This document shows, in pieces, positions 54,408 to 63,107 of a DNA stretch of 64,000 nucleotides. The position numbers and the translations under genes are program-made. Location of the stretch: NCBI GenBank assembly GCA_963667145.1, contig OY762943.1, positions 310,001-374,000 on the forward strand, given 5' to 3'. This DNA comes from G963667145 sp963667145 (GTDB lineage Bacteria; Cloacimonadota; Cloacimonadia; G963667145). Position 1 is the first letter of the stretch. Every line of letters starts with the position of its first letter. Under the pieces are notes generated by a model. That model made no database searches, was not told the origin of the DNA, and saw only the letters and a list, made by a program, of their open reading frames with translations.

Positions 54408-54856
54408 TCAAAACCTCTTTGTTTGGCAGCCTCATACAACACTATCGCCACGCTATTGCTGAGATTGATCGACCTGATATCTGAATGCATAGGAATTGTG
54501 ATAGTGCTTTCGGAATATTCCTCCAAAATCTCATTCGGCAAACCTCTGCTTTCTGGACCAAAAACCAAAAAATCGTTTTCCTTATAATCGATAGAAGAGT
54601 AAGCTCTATCTGACTTGGTTGTGGCAAAATAGAAGCGACCATCAGCGTTCAATCTCAAAAACTCTTCCCAACTATCATAAAGTTGATAATTCAGCTTCTC
54701 CCAATAATCAAGCCCAGAACGACGAACACTCTTGTCGTCAATCATAAACCGCATCGGTCGTATCAGATGCAATTTTGAGCTTGTACCGACACACAGACGA
54801 CCTATGTTTCCAGTATTCAGAGCAATCTCTGGCTGATATAAAACTATGTTAAACAA
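54392..54856 (-). CDS. trmL: tRNA (cytidine/uridine-2'-O-)-methyltransferase TrmL
   Basis: SPOUT enzyme that methylates the wobble base ribose of tRNA-Leu. It begins with IVLYQPEIALNTGNIGRLC (key PEIALNTGN). It has LIRPMRF, DYWEKL, the FGPESRGLP element near residue 101, and the C-terminal RSINLSNSVAIVLYEA knot. At 154 residues it is normal. It overlaps both flanking genes. Confidence 0.95.
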   Translation of the reverse strand: MFNIVLYQPEIALNTGNIGRLCVGTSSKLHLIRPMRFMIDDKSVRRSGLDYWEKLNYQLYDSWEEFLRLNADGRFYFATTKSDRAYSSIDYKENDFLVFGPESRGLPNEILEEYSESTITIPMHSDIRSINLSNSVAIVLYEAAKQRGFEWKNL

Positions 54857-56357
54857 CTTCTATCGCTCCAAATTTACAAACTTTCGCTCTGCACTTTTTG
54901 TTTTCAATATGCTCAGTGTACTCATCTCTAAAAAAATCCAAAGTAGATATAACAGTGGAGGGAGCAATTTGCCCAACGCTACAACGAGACGACTTTTTGA
55001 TATCCTCAGCAATATTATATATTTTGTCTATATCTTCCATTTTGGCATTTCCAACAACTATTCCTTCCAAAATTCCCAGTAGTTTTTGGATGCCAATTCT
55101 ACACGAAGAACATTTACCACAACTTTCTTTCAGTGCAAACAATAGAGAACGCTTTGCCACATCCACCATACAGGCTCTCTCGTCCATCACAACTATGCTA
55201 CCACAATCCATAATTGTGCTTATTTGGCTGGTAGCCTCATGGTCAATCGGCATATCCAAATGTTGCTCGGATAGACAACATCCCAAAAGTCCTCCAAGTT
55301 GCACAGCTTTAAACGTCCCGTCTTCCTTCATTCCATTACCAATCTCAAAAATTATCTCTCGAAGCGTTGTGCCAACGGGGACTTCTATTAATCCTGAACG
55401 CTTTATTTTTCCTGAAATAGCAAAAACTTTTGTTTTATTTTTTTTGTATTCGTCTGAACTATTCAAAATAGTCCAAGGAATTTTAGCGAAAATCTCTGCT
55501 GTTCCTATATTGGCAAAATTTTTGACTTTGGGCGTCTCATTTTCCTTCTTGAAAGTATCAACAAAAAAAGATTTGTCAGTATCTAAAAACTCGCCAAAAC
55601 CCTCTTTTATATGCAATTCAAAATCAAACCCACTTCCAAAAATATTGTTGCCTAAATAACGCTCATTCTTAAGTTTATCAACAGCGTTTTGCAAAAACTC
55701 AATCGCATAAGGAAACTCGGAATTGACATAGATACATCCCTCGGAAACACCGAGAGCATGCCCCACAATCATCATCCCCTCAATTATCAGATAAGGATTC
55801 CCTTCCAAAAGAGACCTATCGATAAAAGCACTTTGAAACCCTACATCAGCGTTGCAAACAATACATTTTTCGTTTTCGAGCAAATTCTCGTTAGTCTCAA
55901 ACTTTTTAATTCCACTCTTCTGCAAAATCTTTAACACTTCTTTTTGTGAAGATTCTAAAACTTTTTGCAACGCCCTGAAACCCTCTCGATTCTCATAATC
56001 TTCAAAAGATTCAGGGTTAAGATTACCAATATTTTTTAGAGCAATTCTTTTTTGCTTAGATAAAAAATTAACATGTTGCTCTACCACTCTATGACTAATG
56101 ACAACGTTGTCGCCCAGCAAATGTTCCTCAAAAATCGTCTCCAAAACATCGGGCGTAACTTTTGCATACACAGTCCGTTGATGGTCTTCCCCTTCCACAA
56201 AAACCAACGGCTCAAGATGACACATACCGATGCAACCTGTAGTGTCTAACTCCACCAAGCTCTTCTTTTTCCCCAAAAGCTCGCGAGCCTTATCCAGCAC
56301 CTTGTCAGCACCAACAGACTTCCCACAAGTCCCCATTCCTATCACCAATCGTTTCAT
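54849..56357 (-). CDS. NuoF/HydB-like iron-sulfur protein lacking the FMN loop
   Basis: This 502-residue homologue is related to NuoF and the HndC/HydB subunits of electron-transfer complexes. An N-terminal thioredoxin-like 2Fe-2S part has Cys11, Cys42 and Cys46 (GCIGMCHLEP). The NuoF core has CNADVGFQSAFIDRSLLE near residue 170 and the GSGFDFEL segment. The C-terminal SLBB and 4Fe-4S part has ESCGKCSSCRIG near 414 and SRCSVGQ near 456. However, the GRGGAGFPTG loop that binds FMN is absent between residues about 146 and 166. The GEETALLESLEG segment after GSGFDF is also replaced. It ends in a reduced ferredoxin-like tail with only two Cys. It may have lost NADH oxidation and act only as an electron carrier. 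Confidence 0.85.
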   Translation of the reverse strand: MKRLVIGMGTCGKSVGADKVLDKARELLGKKKSLVELDTTGCIGMCHLEPLVFVEGEDHQRTVYAKVTPDVLETIFEEHLLGDNVVISHRVVEQHVNFLSKQKRIALKNIGNLNPESFEDYENREGFRALQKVLESSQKEVLKILQKSGIKKFETNENLLENEKCIVCNADVGFQSAFIDRSLLEGNPYLIIEGMMIVGHALGVSEGCIYVNSEFPYAIEFLQNAVDKLKNERYLGNNIFGSGFDFELHIKEGFGEFLDTDKSFFVDTFKKENETPKVKNFANIGTAEIFAKIPWTILNSSDEYKKNKTKVFAISGKIKRSGLIEVPVGTTLREIIFEIGNGMKEDGTFKAVQLGGLLGCCLSEQHLDMPIDHEATSQISTIMDCGSIVVMDERACMVDVAKRSLLFALKESCGKCSSCRIGIQKLLGILEGIVVGNAKMEDIDKIYNIAEDIKKSSRCSVGQIAPSTVISTLDFFRDEYTEHIENKKCRAKVCKFGAIEVV

Positions 56358-56378
56358 TTATCCCTCAAAGCAACAACT

Positions 56379-57878
56379 CTAATAAGACTTGGCAAAAACG
56401 ACTCTCATTTTGCTGGATTTGCCACAATAGATACATTTCCCCTCTTCCTCTTGCGATGAAAATGGGACGCACCTGATAGTAGCTTTCAAATCTTCTTTAA
56501 TTGCCTTTTCGCACTCAGGACATCCGCACCAATGCGATAAGACAAAGGCTTGCTTGCCTTTGCTTTTGAAAATATCGTAAAACTTTTCTTTTTCATCAAT
56601 ATTCACAATATTTTCATCAAGAAAAGATTTGGCTTTGCTGTAAATATTTTGATAAATATCGTCCAAAGTAGCTACTATCTCGGACACAAAATTATCCCGT
56701 GAAATGCTCTCTTTGTCTTTGTGAGGCTTGTCTCTTCTGCCTACGAAGAGCGAATCTTTCTCCAAATCTCTCATACCAACTTCAACTCTCACTGGGACGC
56801 CTTTTTTTATCCAGTCCCAACTTCTGGCGGAAGAAGTCGCCTCGCTATCGTCCAAAACTACAACCAAATTTTCTCCATGATACGTAATATTTTCCAACTC
56901 GCTCTTCAGATTTTCCAAATAGCTCAGTATTTTTTTTGCATCATCAGGGTTTTTGTAAATGGGCAACAAAACTATCTGTGCTGGAGCAACACGCGGTGGC
57001 AATATCAACCCATCGTCATCGGAATGTGCCATGATAAGCCCGCCGATAAGCCGAGTGGAAACTCCCCACGAAGTAGTCCAAGCGTACTCCATTTCGCCTT
57101 CTTTATTCTGAAATTTAATCTCGGAGGATTTGGCGAAATTTTGCCCCAAGAAGTGGCTCGTTCCCGCTTGCAACGCCTTTTTATCTTGCATCATCGCTTC
57201 TACGCAGTACGTGTCTACAGCACCCGGGAATTTTTCAGATTCCGTCTTTTTGCCTTTTAGCACGGGCATCGCCAACAAATCTTTGCAAAAATCGGCGTAA
57301 ATGTCCAAAATCATCAGTGTCTCATCCACGGCTTCGTCAGCGGTGGAATGAACCGTATGTCCCTCTTGCCATAAAAATTCGGCAGTTCGCAAAAACAGCC
57401 TCGGTCTCAACTCCCATCTAACAACGTTCGCCCATTGATTGATAAGCAAAGGCAAATCTTTGTAGGAGTTCACCCATTTGGAAAAAGACTCACCGATTAT
57501 GGTCTCGGAGGTCGGACGCACAACCAACTCTTGCGTCAGTTTTCCAGCAGGCACCAAGCCTTCTTGACCTTCTACCTGCTCCAAGCGAGAATGCGTAACC
57601 ACAGCACATTCTTTGGCAAATCCCTCCACGTGTTCGGCTTCCTTCTCCAAATAGCTTTTGGGAATAAACAAAGGAAAATACGCATTTTTATGTCCAGTTC
57701 TTTTGAACTCCTTGTCCAGAGCCTTGCGAATATTTTCCCAAATGGCATAACCCCAAGGCTTGATAACCATACATCCCCTAACAGAGCTGCTCTCTGCCAT
57801 ATCAGCAGCCTTTATCACCTCCTGATACCACAGCGGATAATTTTGCTCCCGAGTTGGATTTATTGCTGTCTTTGGCAC
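56379..57878 (-). CDS. proS: Prolyl-tRNA synthetase (short, archaeal/eukaryotic-type)
   Basis: Class II synthetase of the short ProS type that has no editing insertion between motifs 2 and 3, at 499 residues. Motifs include RGCMVIKPWGYAIWE near residue 34, VVRPTSETI near 120, RWELRPRLFLRTAEFLWQEGH (key RPRLFLRTAEF) near 153, and TTSWGVSTRLIGG near 269. A zinc-like Cys cluster near the C-terminus (HWCGCPEC and CIYCGK) and an ending in aromatic Tyr (KSY) are typical of this type. Confidence 0.96.
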   Translation of the reverse strand: MPKTAINPTREQNYPLWYQEVIKAADMAESSSVRGCMVIKPWGYAIWENIRKALDKEFKRTGHKNAYFPLFIPKSYLEKEAEHVEGFAKECAVVTHSRLEQVEGQEGLVPAGKLTQELVVRPTSETIIGESFSKWVNSYKDLPLLINQWANVVRWELRPRLFLRTAEFLWQEGHTVHSTADEAVDETLMILDIYADFCKDLLAMPVLKGKKTESEKFPGAVDTYCVEAMMQDKKALQAGTSHFLGQNFAKSSEIKFQNKEGEMEYAWTTSWGVSTRLIGGLIMAHSDDDGLILPPRVAPAQIVLLPIYKNPDDAKKILSYLENLKSELENITYHGENLVVVLDDSEATSSARSWDWIKKGVPVRVEVGMRDLEKDSLFVGRRDKPHKDKESISRDNFVSEIVATLDDIYQNIYSKAKSFLDENIVNIDEKEKFYDIFKSKGKQAFVLSHWCGCPECEKAIKEDLKATIRCVPFSSQEEEGKCIYCGKSSKMRVVFAKSY

Positions 57879-57895
57879 TACATTCTCCTTAAAAT

Positions 57896-58669
57896 TTATC
57901 TAATTCTTTTCAAAAATCTTCCGCTCCGAAGACCGTTTTCTCCAGTAGAAAATAAAATCATGTACGGTGTCCCGTTTATATCTTCCCTGTCAAGAAATCC
58001 CCAAAAGCGACTATCAAAGCTGTTTTGTCGGTTGTCTCCCATTACAAAAAACTTTTCATCAGGCACCACAATTGGACCGAAGTTGTCGATTGAACCCATA
58101 AAATCATCGCCCCAAAAAATGTCCAGTTGGTCGATTCCCGTGTATCTCGGCAAAATTTGCGGTAAAATATTGTTTACAAACGGTTCGGAAATCTCTTTTC
58201 CATTGATGTAGGTAACTCTGTTCTTTATTTCCAAAGTATCACCTGACATTCCAATTACCCGCTTCACCAAATTCGCACGGGCGTAATAACAAATTCTGAA
58301 AACCGTTATCTTATTTATCCCAAAGTGAAACCAATCTTTTTTGTCCCAATACAACGGCGGATAAAGTTTGATGTAATCGTCTCTGGTGTCCTGAAAATTG
58401 TTCTGTGCACACGGCAACCCTGGTTCATCGGCTTGTGCAGGATTGCGAAAAGTAACAATATCAAATCGCTTTGGCTCATCGAAGTAATATTTCAATTTGT
58501 TCGCAATGAGATAGTCGCCAACCAAGAGACTTTTTTCCATAGAGCCAGAGGGAATTTTGAAGTTCTGAAACGTATAATTTCGGATAATCATAGCGACGAC
58601 CAAAGCAAACAGAATGGCTTCAACCCACTCTTGTACAAATCCTTTTCTACGTTTTATCTTTTTTGACAT
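57896..58669 (-). CDS. lepB: Signal peptidase I
   Basis: Membrane-bound serine protease that removes signal peptides. One N-terminal transmembrane segment follows a very basic start. Catalytic Ser is in PSGSMEKSLLVGDY near residue 40. The Lys is in LVKRVIGMSGDTLEI near residue 134 (box D KRVIG). GDNRQNSFDSRFWG is near 220 (box E). Length is 257 residues. It has an insert between boxes C and D (residues about 75-120) containing two Cys. It should process the signal peptides predicted for the secreted unknown and TPR proteins here. Confidence 0.95.
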   Translation of the reverse strand: MSKKIKRRKGFVQEWVEAILFALVVAMIIRNYTFQNFKIPSGSMEKSLLVGDYLIANKLKYYFDEPKRFDIVTFRNPAQADEPGLPCAQNNFQDTRDDYIKLYPPLYWDKKDWFHFGINKITVFRICYYARANLVKRVIGMSGDTLEIKNRVTYINGKEISEPFVNNILPQILPRYTGIDQLDIFWGDDFMGSIDNFGPIVVPDEKFFVMGDNRQNSFDSRFWGFLDREDINGTPYMILFSTGENGLRSGRFLKRIR

Positions 58670-58688
58670 TGATACAAATCTTCTCGCA

Positions 58689-59903
58689 TTACAAAGTGAT
58701 TTTGTCCAAAGATTTCACGCTCGGTGCCACGGCGTTTGGCATCTTCACTATCTCGCGAACGGAAGCCAAATCTTTCAGCCCACTTCCCGTGAGAAGCACA
58801 CAAGCGTTGCTGCCTTCTGGGATGTTGCCCTCTTCGGAATATTTCAACATTCCTGCAAAAGCACACGCTGCAGCTGGCTCAGAAAAAATTCCTGTATTTT
58901 GGCTTAGTGTAACACTCGCTTCCAAAATTTTCTCATCGCTCACGGTAATGCAATCGCTGTCGTATTCGCTCAAAAATTGCTTCATCATGTAATAGTTGGC
59001 AGGAACATCCACAGAAATGGAATCCGCCAAAGTCGTTGCATTGGTGCAAGTAAACTCCTCAGTTTTGTAGTTATTATGAATATTGGCACTTTTTTCTGAT
59101 TGCACAACCACAACCTTGGGCATTTTTTCGATAATTCCCACTTTCAGCAAATCCTCAAATCCCTTGAAAACTCCACCTGCAATACAACCGTCTCCAGCAG
59201 AAACGAAAACCATGTCCACATCTCTGATTTGGTCATAAATTTCAAACGAAACCGTCTTCTTCCCCTCAACCGTGTGCGGATTGTAAGCAGTGTTGCGATT
59301 GTACCAACCGAACTTCTTGCTGGCAGCGATGGACAAAGCGAAAGCGTCGTCGTAAATTCCGTCAACAGGCACGAGCTTAGCCCCATACATCATCACCTGT
59401 GTGAGCTTGGCGATAGGTGCAGCAGCAGGCACCATAATCACGGCTTTCTGCCCCTGACTGGCACAAATCCCCGCCAATGAAGAGCCTGCATTTCCCGTGG
59501 AAGCAGCAACAATCACATCCTTTCCATTCTCTTTGGCGTAAGCACTAACGACATACGACGCCCTGTCCTTGAACGAAAAAGTCGGATTTACACCCTCGTC
59601 CTTGATAAACAGATTGAATTTCAGCTTCCCATATTTAGGCAATTTATTGTATTTGTACATCGGCGTCTTGCCCACTCGCAAGTTGGGGAAGCTATCGGAA
59701 GACTCAATCGGCAACAAATCAAGAAAATCTTTGTTCTTCAACTTCTCGAAATCTTTGTCTATCTTGTCATAATTGTAAACAACCTTTAGCACGCCTTTCG
59801 TCGGCTGTCCCTCTACATTAGTAGCCTCACAAAGCGGACAAAGATACTCAACTTCGCCTTTTGAGTACTCCTTTCCGCAGTTGACACACTTCAACTTGAA
59901 CAT
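58689..59903 (-). CDS. thrC: Threonine synthase
   Basis: PLP enzyme converting O-phosphohomoserine to threonine. An N-terminal zinc-ribbon-like segment (CVNCGKEY and CPLCEA, residues 6-25) is typical of the short bacterial form. The PLP Lys is in NPTFSFKDRAS near residue 112. AASTGNAGSSLAGICA and the SAGDGCIAGG phosphate loop near 231 follow, with TGIFSEPAAACAFAG. Length is 404 residues. No thrA, thrB or homoserine genes are adjacent. Confidence 0.93.
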   Translation of the reverse strand: MFKLKCVNCGKEYSKGEVEYLCPLCEATNVEGQPTKGVLKVVYNYDKIDKDFEKLKNKDFLDLLPIESSDSFPNLRVGKTPMYKYNKLPKYGKLKFNLFIKDEGVNPTFSFKDRASYVVSAYAKENGKDVIVAASTGNAGSSLAGICASQGQKAVIMVPAAAPIAKLTQVMMYGAKLVPVDGIYDDAFALSIAASKKFGWYNRNTAYNPHTVEGKKTVSFEIYDQIRDVDMVFVSAGDGCIAGGVFKGFEDLLKVGIIEKMPKVVVVQSEKSANIHNNYKTEEFTCTNATTLADSISVDVPANYYMMKQFLSEYDSDCITVSDEKILEASVTLSQNTGIFSEPAAACAFAGMLKYSEEGNIPEGSNACVLLTGSGLKDLASVREIVKMPNAVAPSVKSLDKITL

Positions 59904-59915
59904 AAAAAAAATCTC

Positions 59916-60188
59916 CTATTTGGTTAAAATAGCACTTAAGCCTACAACGTAAGCTATTGAAAAAAATATATTTAGGTAAAAAGTCACTTCCAACTTCAAT
60001 TTGTTTTTAATCTTCTTTATTTTAGAAACGTCTTCTTTCGACCACGATTTGCGGTTCTTATTGATGTAATATAGCACAAAGACAAACAAAACAGAGAGAA
60101 CGGAAATTTTGATTTTGTCATCCAAAATAGCAAAAACGACAAGTACTCCGATGAGTAAAACTCCCAATAAAATAAGTTTCTTTTTCAT
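59916..60188 (-). CDS. Small membrane protein of unknown function
   Basis: This 90-residue protein has hydrophobic segments at about residues 4-24, 30-43 and 68-87, separated by a basic loop with several Lys. I recognise no family. It precedes thrC by 12 bases in the same direction. Its upstream gap contains a candidate operator or promoter pair with dapF. It may be a spurious or small regulatory membrane gene, but the composition and spacing look gene-like. Confidence 0.62.
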   Translation of the reverse strand: MKKKLILLGVLLIGVLVVFAILDDKIKISVLSVLFVFVLYYINKNRKSWSKEDVSKIKKIKNKLKLEVTFYLNIFFSIAYVVGLSAILTK

Positions 60189-60232
60189 ATTTCATCCACC
60201 TCTTTCGTAGTAGACTTTTTCCGCCATACAAC

Positions 60233-60263
60233 TTGTCAAATGAAAATGAAAACTATTTGACAA
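60233..60263. repeat. Inverted repeat in the dapF upstream gap
   Basis: TTGTCAAAT (60233-60241) and ATTTGACAA (60255-60263) are perfect inverted copies with a 13-base A-rich spacer. Each half contains TTGACA in outward orientation. They could be paired -35 boxes of divergent promoters for dapF and the small membrane gene, or an operator. -10 boxes at 17 bases are poor on both sides. Confidence 0.45.
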
Positions 60264-60302
60264 CATTGTTAGTCACAATTCTTTGCACGTAATTTGTGAG
60301 GA

Positions 60303-61121
60303 ATGGAAGTGATAAATTTTACCAAAATGGTTGGGCTTGGTAACGATTTCGTTGTCATCTCGGATTTGGAAAACAAGATTGCAAATCCCAGCCAATTAGC
60401 CAAAAAAATATGCGACCGTCGTTTCGGAATAGGAGGCGACGGACTTATTCTATTACGCAAAACCGACCAAAACGAACTCAAGATGGACTACCTGAATATC
60501 GACGGTTCGTACGCCGCTATGTGTGGCAACGGGCTAAGATGCTTTGGCAAATTCGCCTATGACCAAAACTTGGTAACTGGGAACAAGTTTACTGCTCTAA
60601 CTGACGACGGACGCAAGGAAGTTGAAATCTTTGGCAATAGGAACGAAATCTCCTCTCAGGTGAAAATAGAAATGGGGACAACCCTATTTAGAGACACCTA
60701 TTCTCCGTGGGAAAATATTTGGGATTATCCGGTTCTTGATAATGAATTTCGTCTCTACCTCGCTCAAGTTGGCGTCCCGCACGGTGTTATCTTTGCTCCA
60801 AATGGAGAAAATTTGGTAGAGACTTACGGTAGCACAATCGAAAAACTGAATTTATTCCCCAAGGGAATCAATGTGAATTTTGTGGAAATTGTGAACGATA
60901 AGAACATCAAGGTGTTCACTTGGGAACGCGGTGCTGGGCACACTCTAGCCTGTGGAACTGGGTGCTGTGCCAGTGCGTTTGTTGCCAATCAACTCAATCT
61001 TGCCGACTCCGAAATGACCGTTCACGCGGAAGGTGGCGACTTGAAAATTTCCATTATTGACAACGCTATTTCCATGAAAGCCGAAGCAAAAACTGTGGGT
61101 ACAGGTGTTTTCTATGATTAA
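60303..61121 (+). CDS. dapF: Diaminopimelate epimerase
   Basis: It converts LL-DAP to meso-DAP, feeding both LysA and the MurE half of the fusion ligase. The active-site Cys pair is in MCGNGLRC near residue 73 and in ACGTGCCAS near 219. FTKMVGLGNDF opens the protein, and HAEGGDL lies close to the C-terminus. Length is 272 residues. GAGG precedes the ATG closely. Its end overlaps the glycosyltransferase start by 8 bases. Confidence 0.97.
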   Translation: MEVINFTKMVGLGNDFVVISDLENKIANPSQLAKKICDRRFGIGGDGLILLRKTDQNELKMDYLNIDGSYAAMCGNGLRCFGKFAYDQNLVTGNKFTALTDDGRKEVEIFGNRNEISSQVKIEMGTTLFRDTYSPWENIWDYPVLDNEFRLYLAQVGVPHGVIFAPNGENLVETYGSTIEKLNLFPKGINVNFVEIVNDKNIKVFTWERGAGHTLACGTGCCASAFVANQLNLADSEMTVHAEGGDLKISIIDNAISMKAEAKTVGTGVFYD

Positions 61122-62025
61122 AAAACCTCTCGAAGTCAGCATCGGCATTATCGCCTATAACGAAGAAGCAAATATTGAAAATCTCATTTCCGCTTTCCTA
61201 AAGCAAGATTTAGATAAGGTAGCAATCAAAGAAATTATCGTTGTTTCTTCTGCGTGCCACGACAATACGGACAAAATTGTGGAAAAACTCATCAAGCAAT
61301 TCCCTATTCTTACTCTCATCAAGCAAAAGGAACGAGAAGGTAAATCTTCCGCAATAAACCTCTTTTTGCAAAAAGCCTCTGCCGACAATTGTCTGATTAG
61401 CTCCGCAGATGTCATTCCCGAGAATAACGTTGTCGAACAGCTAATCTCCGCATTTGAGAACGAAAAAATCGGTGCCAGCGGAGGCAGACCTATGCCCGTC
61501 AACAGTCGCAAAACTTTGATAGGCTTCTGTGTCCATACCCTGTGGGAGATGCATCATGAAATGGCTCTTGTCACGCCAAAGTTGGGAGAGATGATAGCTT
61601 TCAGACGCATTTTCGATTCCATCCCCACGGAAAGTGCCGTTGACGAAGCGTCCATCGAACAAAAAATCAAAGAGAAAAACTTGGATAAAATCTACATCCC
61701 AAACGCTGTCATTCACAACAAAGGTCCAGAAAATTTTCACGATTACAAAATCCAACGAATCAGAATTGCCATCGGTCACCTTTGGCTCGCTAAATATTGG
61801 AAATATCACGTTGCGTCGGGGAATAGCCTGCTTCTTCTCAAACTTTTTCTCAAGCAATTGGCTAAGCACCCACTGTCGCTTCATAAGATTTGCTTAACCA
61901 TATTTTTGGAAATCTATTGCCGACTTATCGCAAAAATCAAATTCACACTTACCAAGCAAAACCCAACTATTTGGGAAATTGCCAAATCAACAAAAAATCT
62001 ACAAACAAACTACGAGGATAATTAA
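61114..62025 (+). CDS. Family 2 glycosyltransferase
   Basis: This 303-residue protein has the GT-A fold of family 2 enzymes. GIIAYNEEANIENLISAF (key AYNEE) is near residue 13, and a strand VVSSACHDNTD is near 45. KEREGKSSAIN follows, and ISSADVIPENNVVEQL, which replaces the usual DxD with SAD. ASGGRPMP and a late ESAVDEASIE motif are present. One hydrophobic or amphipathic segment near the C-terminus (residues about 235-275) suggests membrane association. The acceptor is unknown. The ATG at 61114 lies inside dapF; a GTG at 61105 is an alternative. Confidence 0.82.
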   Translation: MIKKPLEVSIGIIAYNEEANIENLISAFLKQDLDKVAIKEIIVVSSACHDNTDKIVEKLIKQFPILTLIKQKEREGKSSAINLFLQKASADNCLISSADVIPENNVVEQLISAFENEKIGASGGRPMPVNSRKTLIGFCVHTLWEMHHEMALVTPKLGEMIAFRRIFDSIPTESAVDEASIEQKIKEKNLDKIYIPNAVIHNKGPENFHDYKIQRIRIAIGHLWLAKYWKYHVASGNSLLLLKLFLKQLAKHPLSLHKICLTIFLEIYCRLIAKIKFTLTKQNPTIWEIAKSTKNLQTNYEDN

Positions 62026-63107
62026 TGTTAATCGTTTTGCTCAAAACTTTTTTTTATAAGCTACAACGAAAATACGGCTTTCCAAAACTCTTGCCCATAA
62101 ATTACACCATCAGCCTAAGTTATAAATGCAACTCACGATGCAAAACCTGCGGAATCTATTACAAAAAATCTAACGAATTAAGTTTGGACGAGTACAAAAG
62201 TTTTTTCAAACAAGTAGGAAAAGCCCCCTATTGGGTAACTTTATCAGGCGGAGAGCCTTTTTTACGCAAAGAGTTGTTCGAGATAGTCAAAGTAATCTAC
62301 GATACATCCAAACCCGCAATCATCAACATCCCTACAAACGGGTTGCTTCATGAAAGAATTGTAAAACTCACCGAGCAAATCTGTCAATATTGCAAGAAAT
62401 CTCAAATCAACATAAATTTGTCGATAGACGACATCGGCAAGCACGACGACTTCATCAGAGGCGTGGACGGTGCTTACGAAAAGGCTTTGCTGACTTTCCA
62501 AGGGCTAAAAAAGATTAAAAGCAACTGCAAAAATTTAAATGTGGGAATTCACACGGTTATTTCCGTGTTCAATTCGCAAGATTTTGCCTATATCAGCCAA
62601 ACTCTGATGGATATGAAGCCAGACGCATATCTGACAGAAATTGCCGAGAACAGAGTTGAGTTGGACACGCTAACCAGCCAAATCTCTCCTGCTCCATGGA
62701 ACTATGCATCGGCTGTAGATTTGCTCATTCACAAAATCAAAACCGACACTTATCACGGATTTAACAAAATCACCCAAAGTTTCAGACTCCTCTACTACGA
62801 AATGGTGAAAAAAATATTGTCCGACGAGAAAAAGGTGTACGATTGCTATGCTGGTGTAGCCTCCATGCAACTGGCTCCCAACGGCGATGTTTGGTTTTGC
62901 TGTATGAAAGCTCAAAACATCGGCAACGTGACCAAAGAAAAATTTTCGGACATTTGGTTTTCGAAAGAAGCTGCCAAAGTCAGAAAAGAGATTAAAGATA
63001 GCGAATGCTTTTGCCCATTGGCAAACGTGGCCTACACTAACATGCTGATGAACCATAAGTTACTAATTAGAATATTTTTAAACCTTTTGAAATCAAAAAT
63101 AAATTAA
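62025..63107 (+). CDS. Radical SAM protein with SPASM-like C-terminus
   Basis: This 360-residue radical SAM enzyme has the 4Fe-4S motif CNSRCKTC near residue 35, and SGGEPFLRKEL near 70, in the style of MoaA/PqqE-type enzymes. A C-terminal part has further Cys residues (YDCYAGVASMQLAPNGDVWFCC near 282-303, FCPL near 335) like a SPASM or twitch domain that holds an extra cluster. The start codon overlaps the preceding stop (TAATG), so the two are translationally coupled. It may modify a peptide, sugar or lipid with the glycosyltransferase; the substrate is unknown. Confidence 0.9.
   Translation: MLIVLLKTFFYKLQRKYGFPKLLPINYTISLSYKCNSRCKTCGIYYKKSNELSLDEYKSFFKQVGKAPYWVTLSGGEPFLRKELFEIVKVIYDTSKPAIINIPTNGLLHERIVKLTEQICQYCKKSQININLSIDDIGKHDDFIRGVDGAYEKALLTFQGLKKIKSNCKNLNVGIHTVISVFNSQDFAYISQTLMDMKPDAYLTEIAENRVELDTLTSQISPAPWNYASAVDLLIHKIKTDTYHGFNKITQSFRLLYYEMVKKILSDEKKVYDCYAGVASMQLAPNGDVWFCCMKAQNIGNVTKEKFSDIWFSKEAAKVRKEIKDSECFCPLANVAYTNMLMNHKLLIRIFLNLLKSKIN

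Noticed and set aside
57435..58211. Open frame of 258 codons antisense to proS and lepB
   Set aside because: It spans the boundary of two well-supported genes on the other strand and has no plausible start context or domains.
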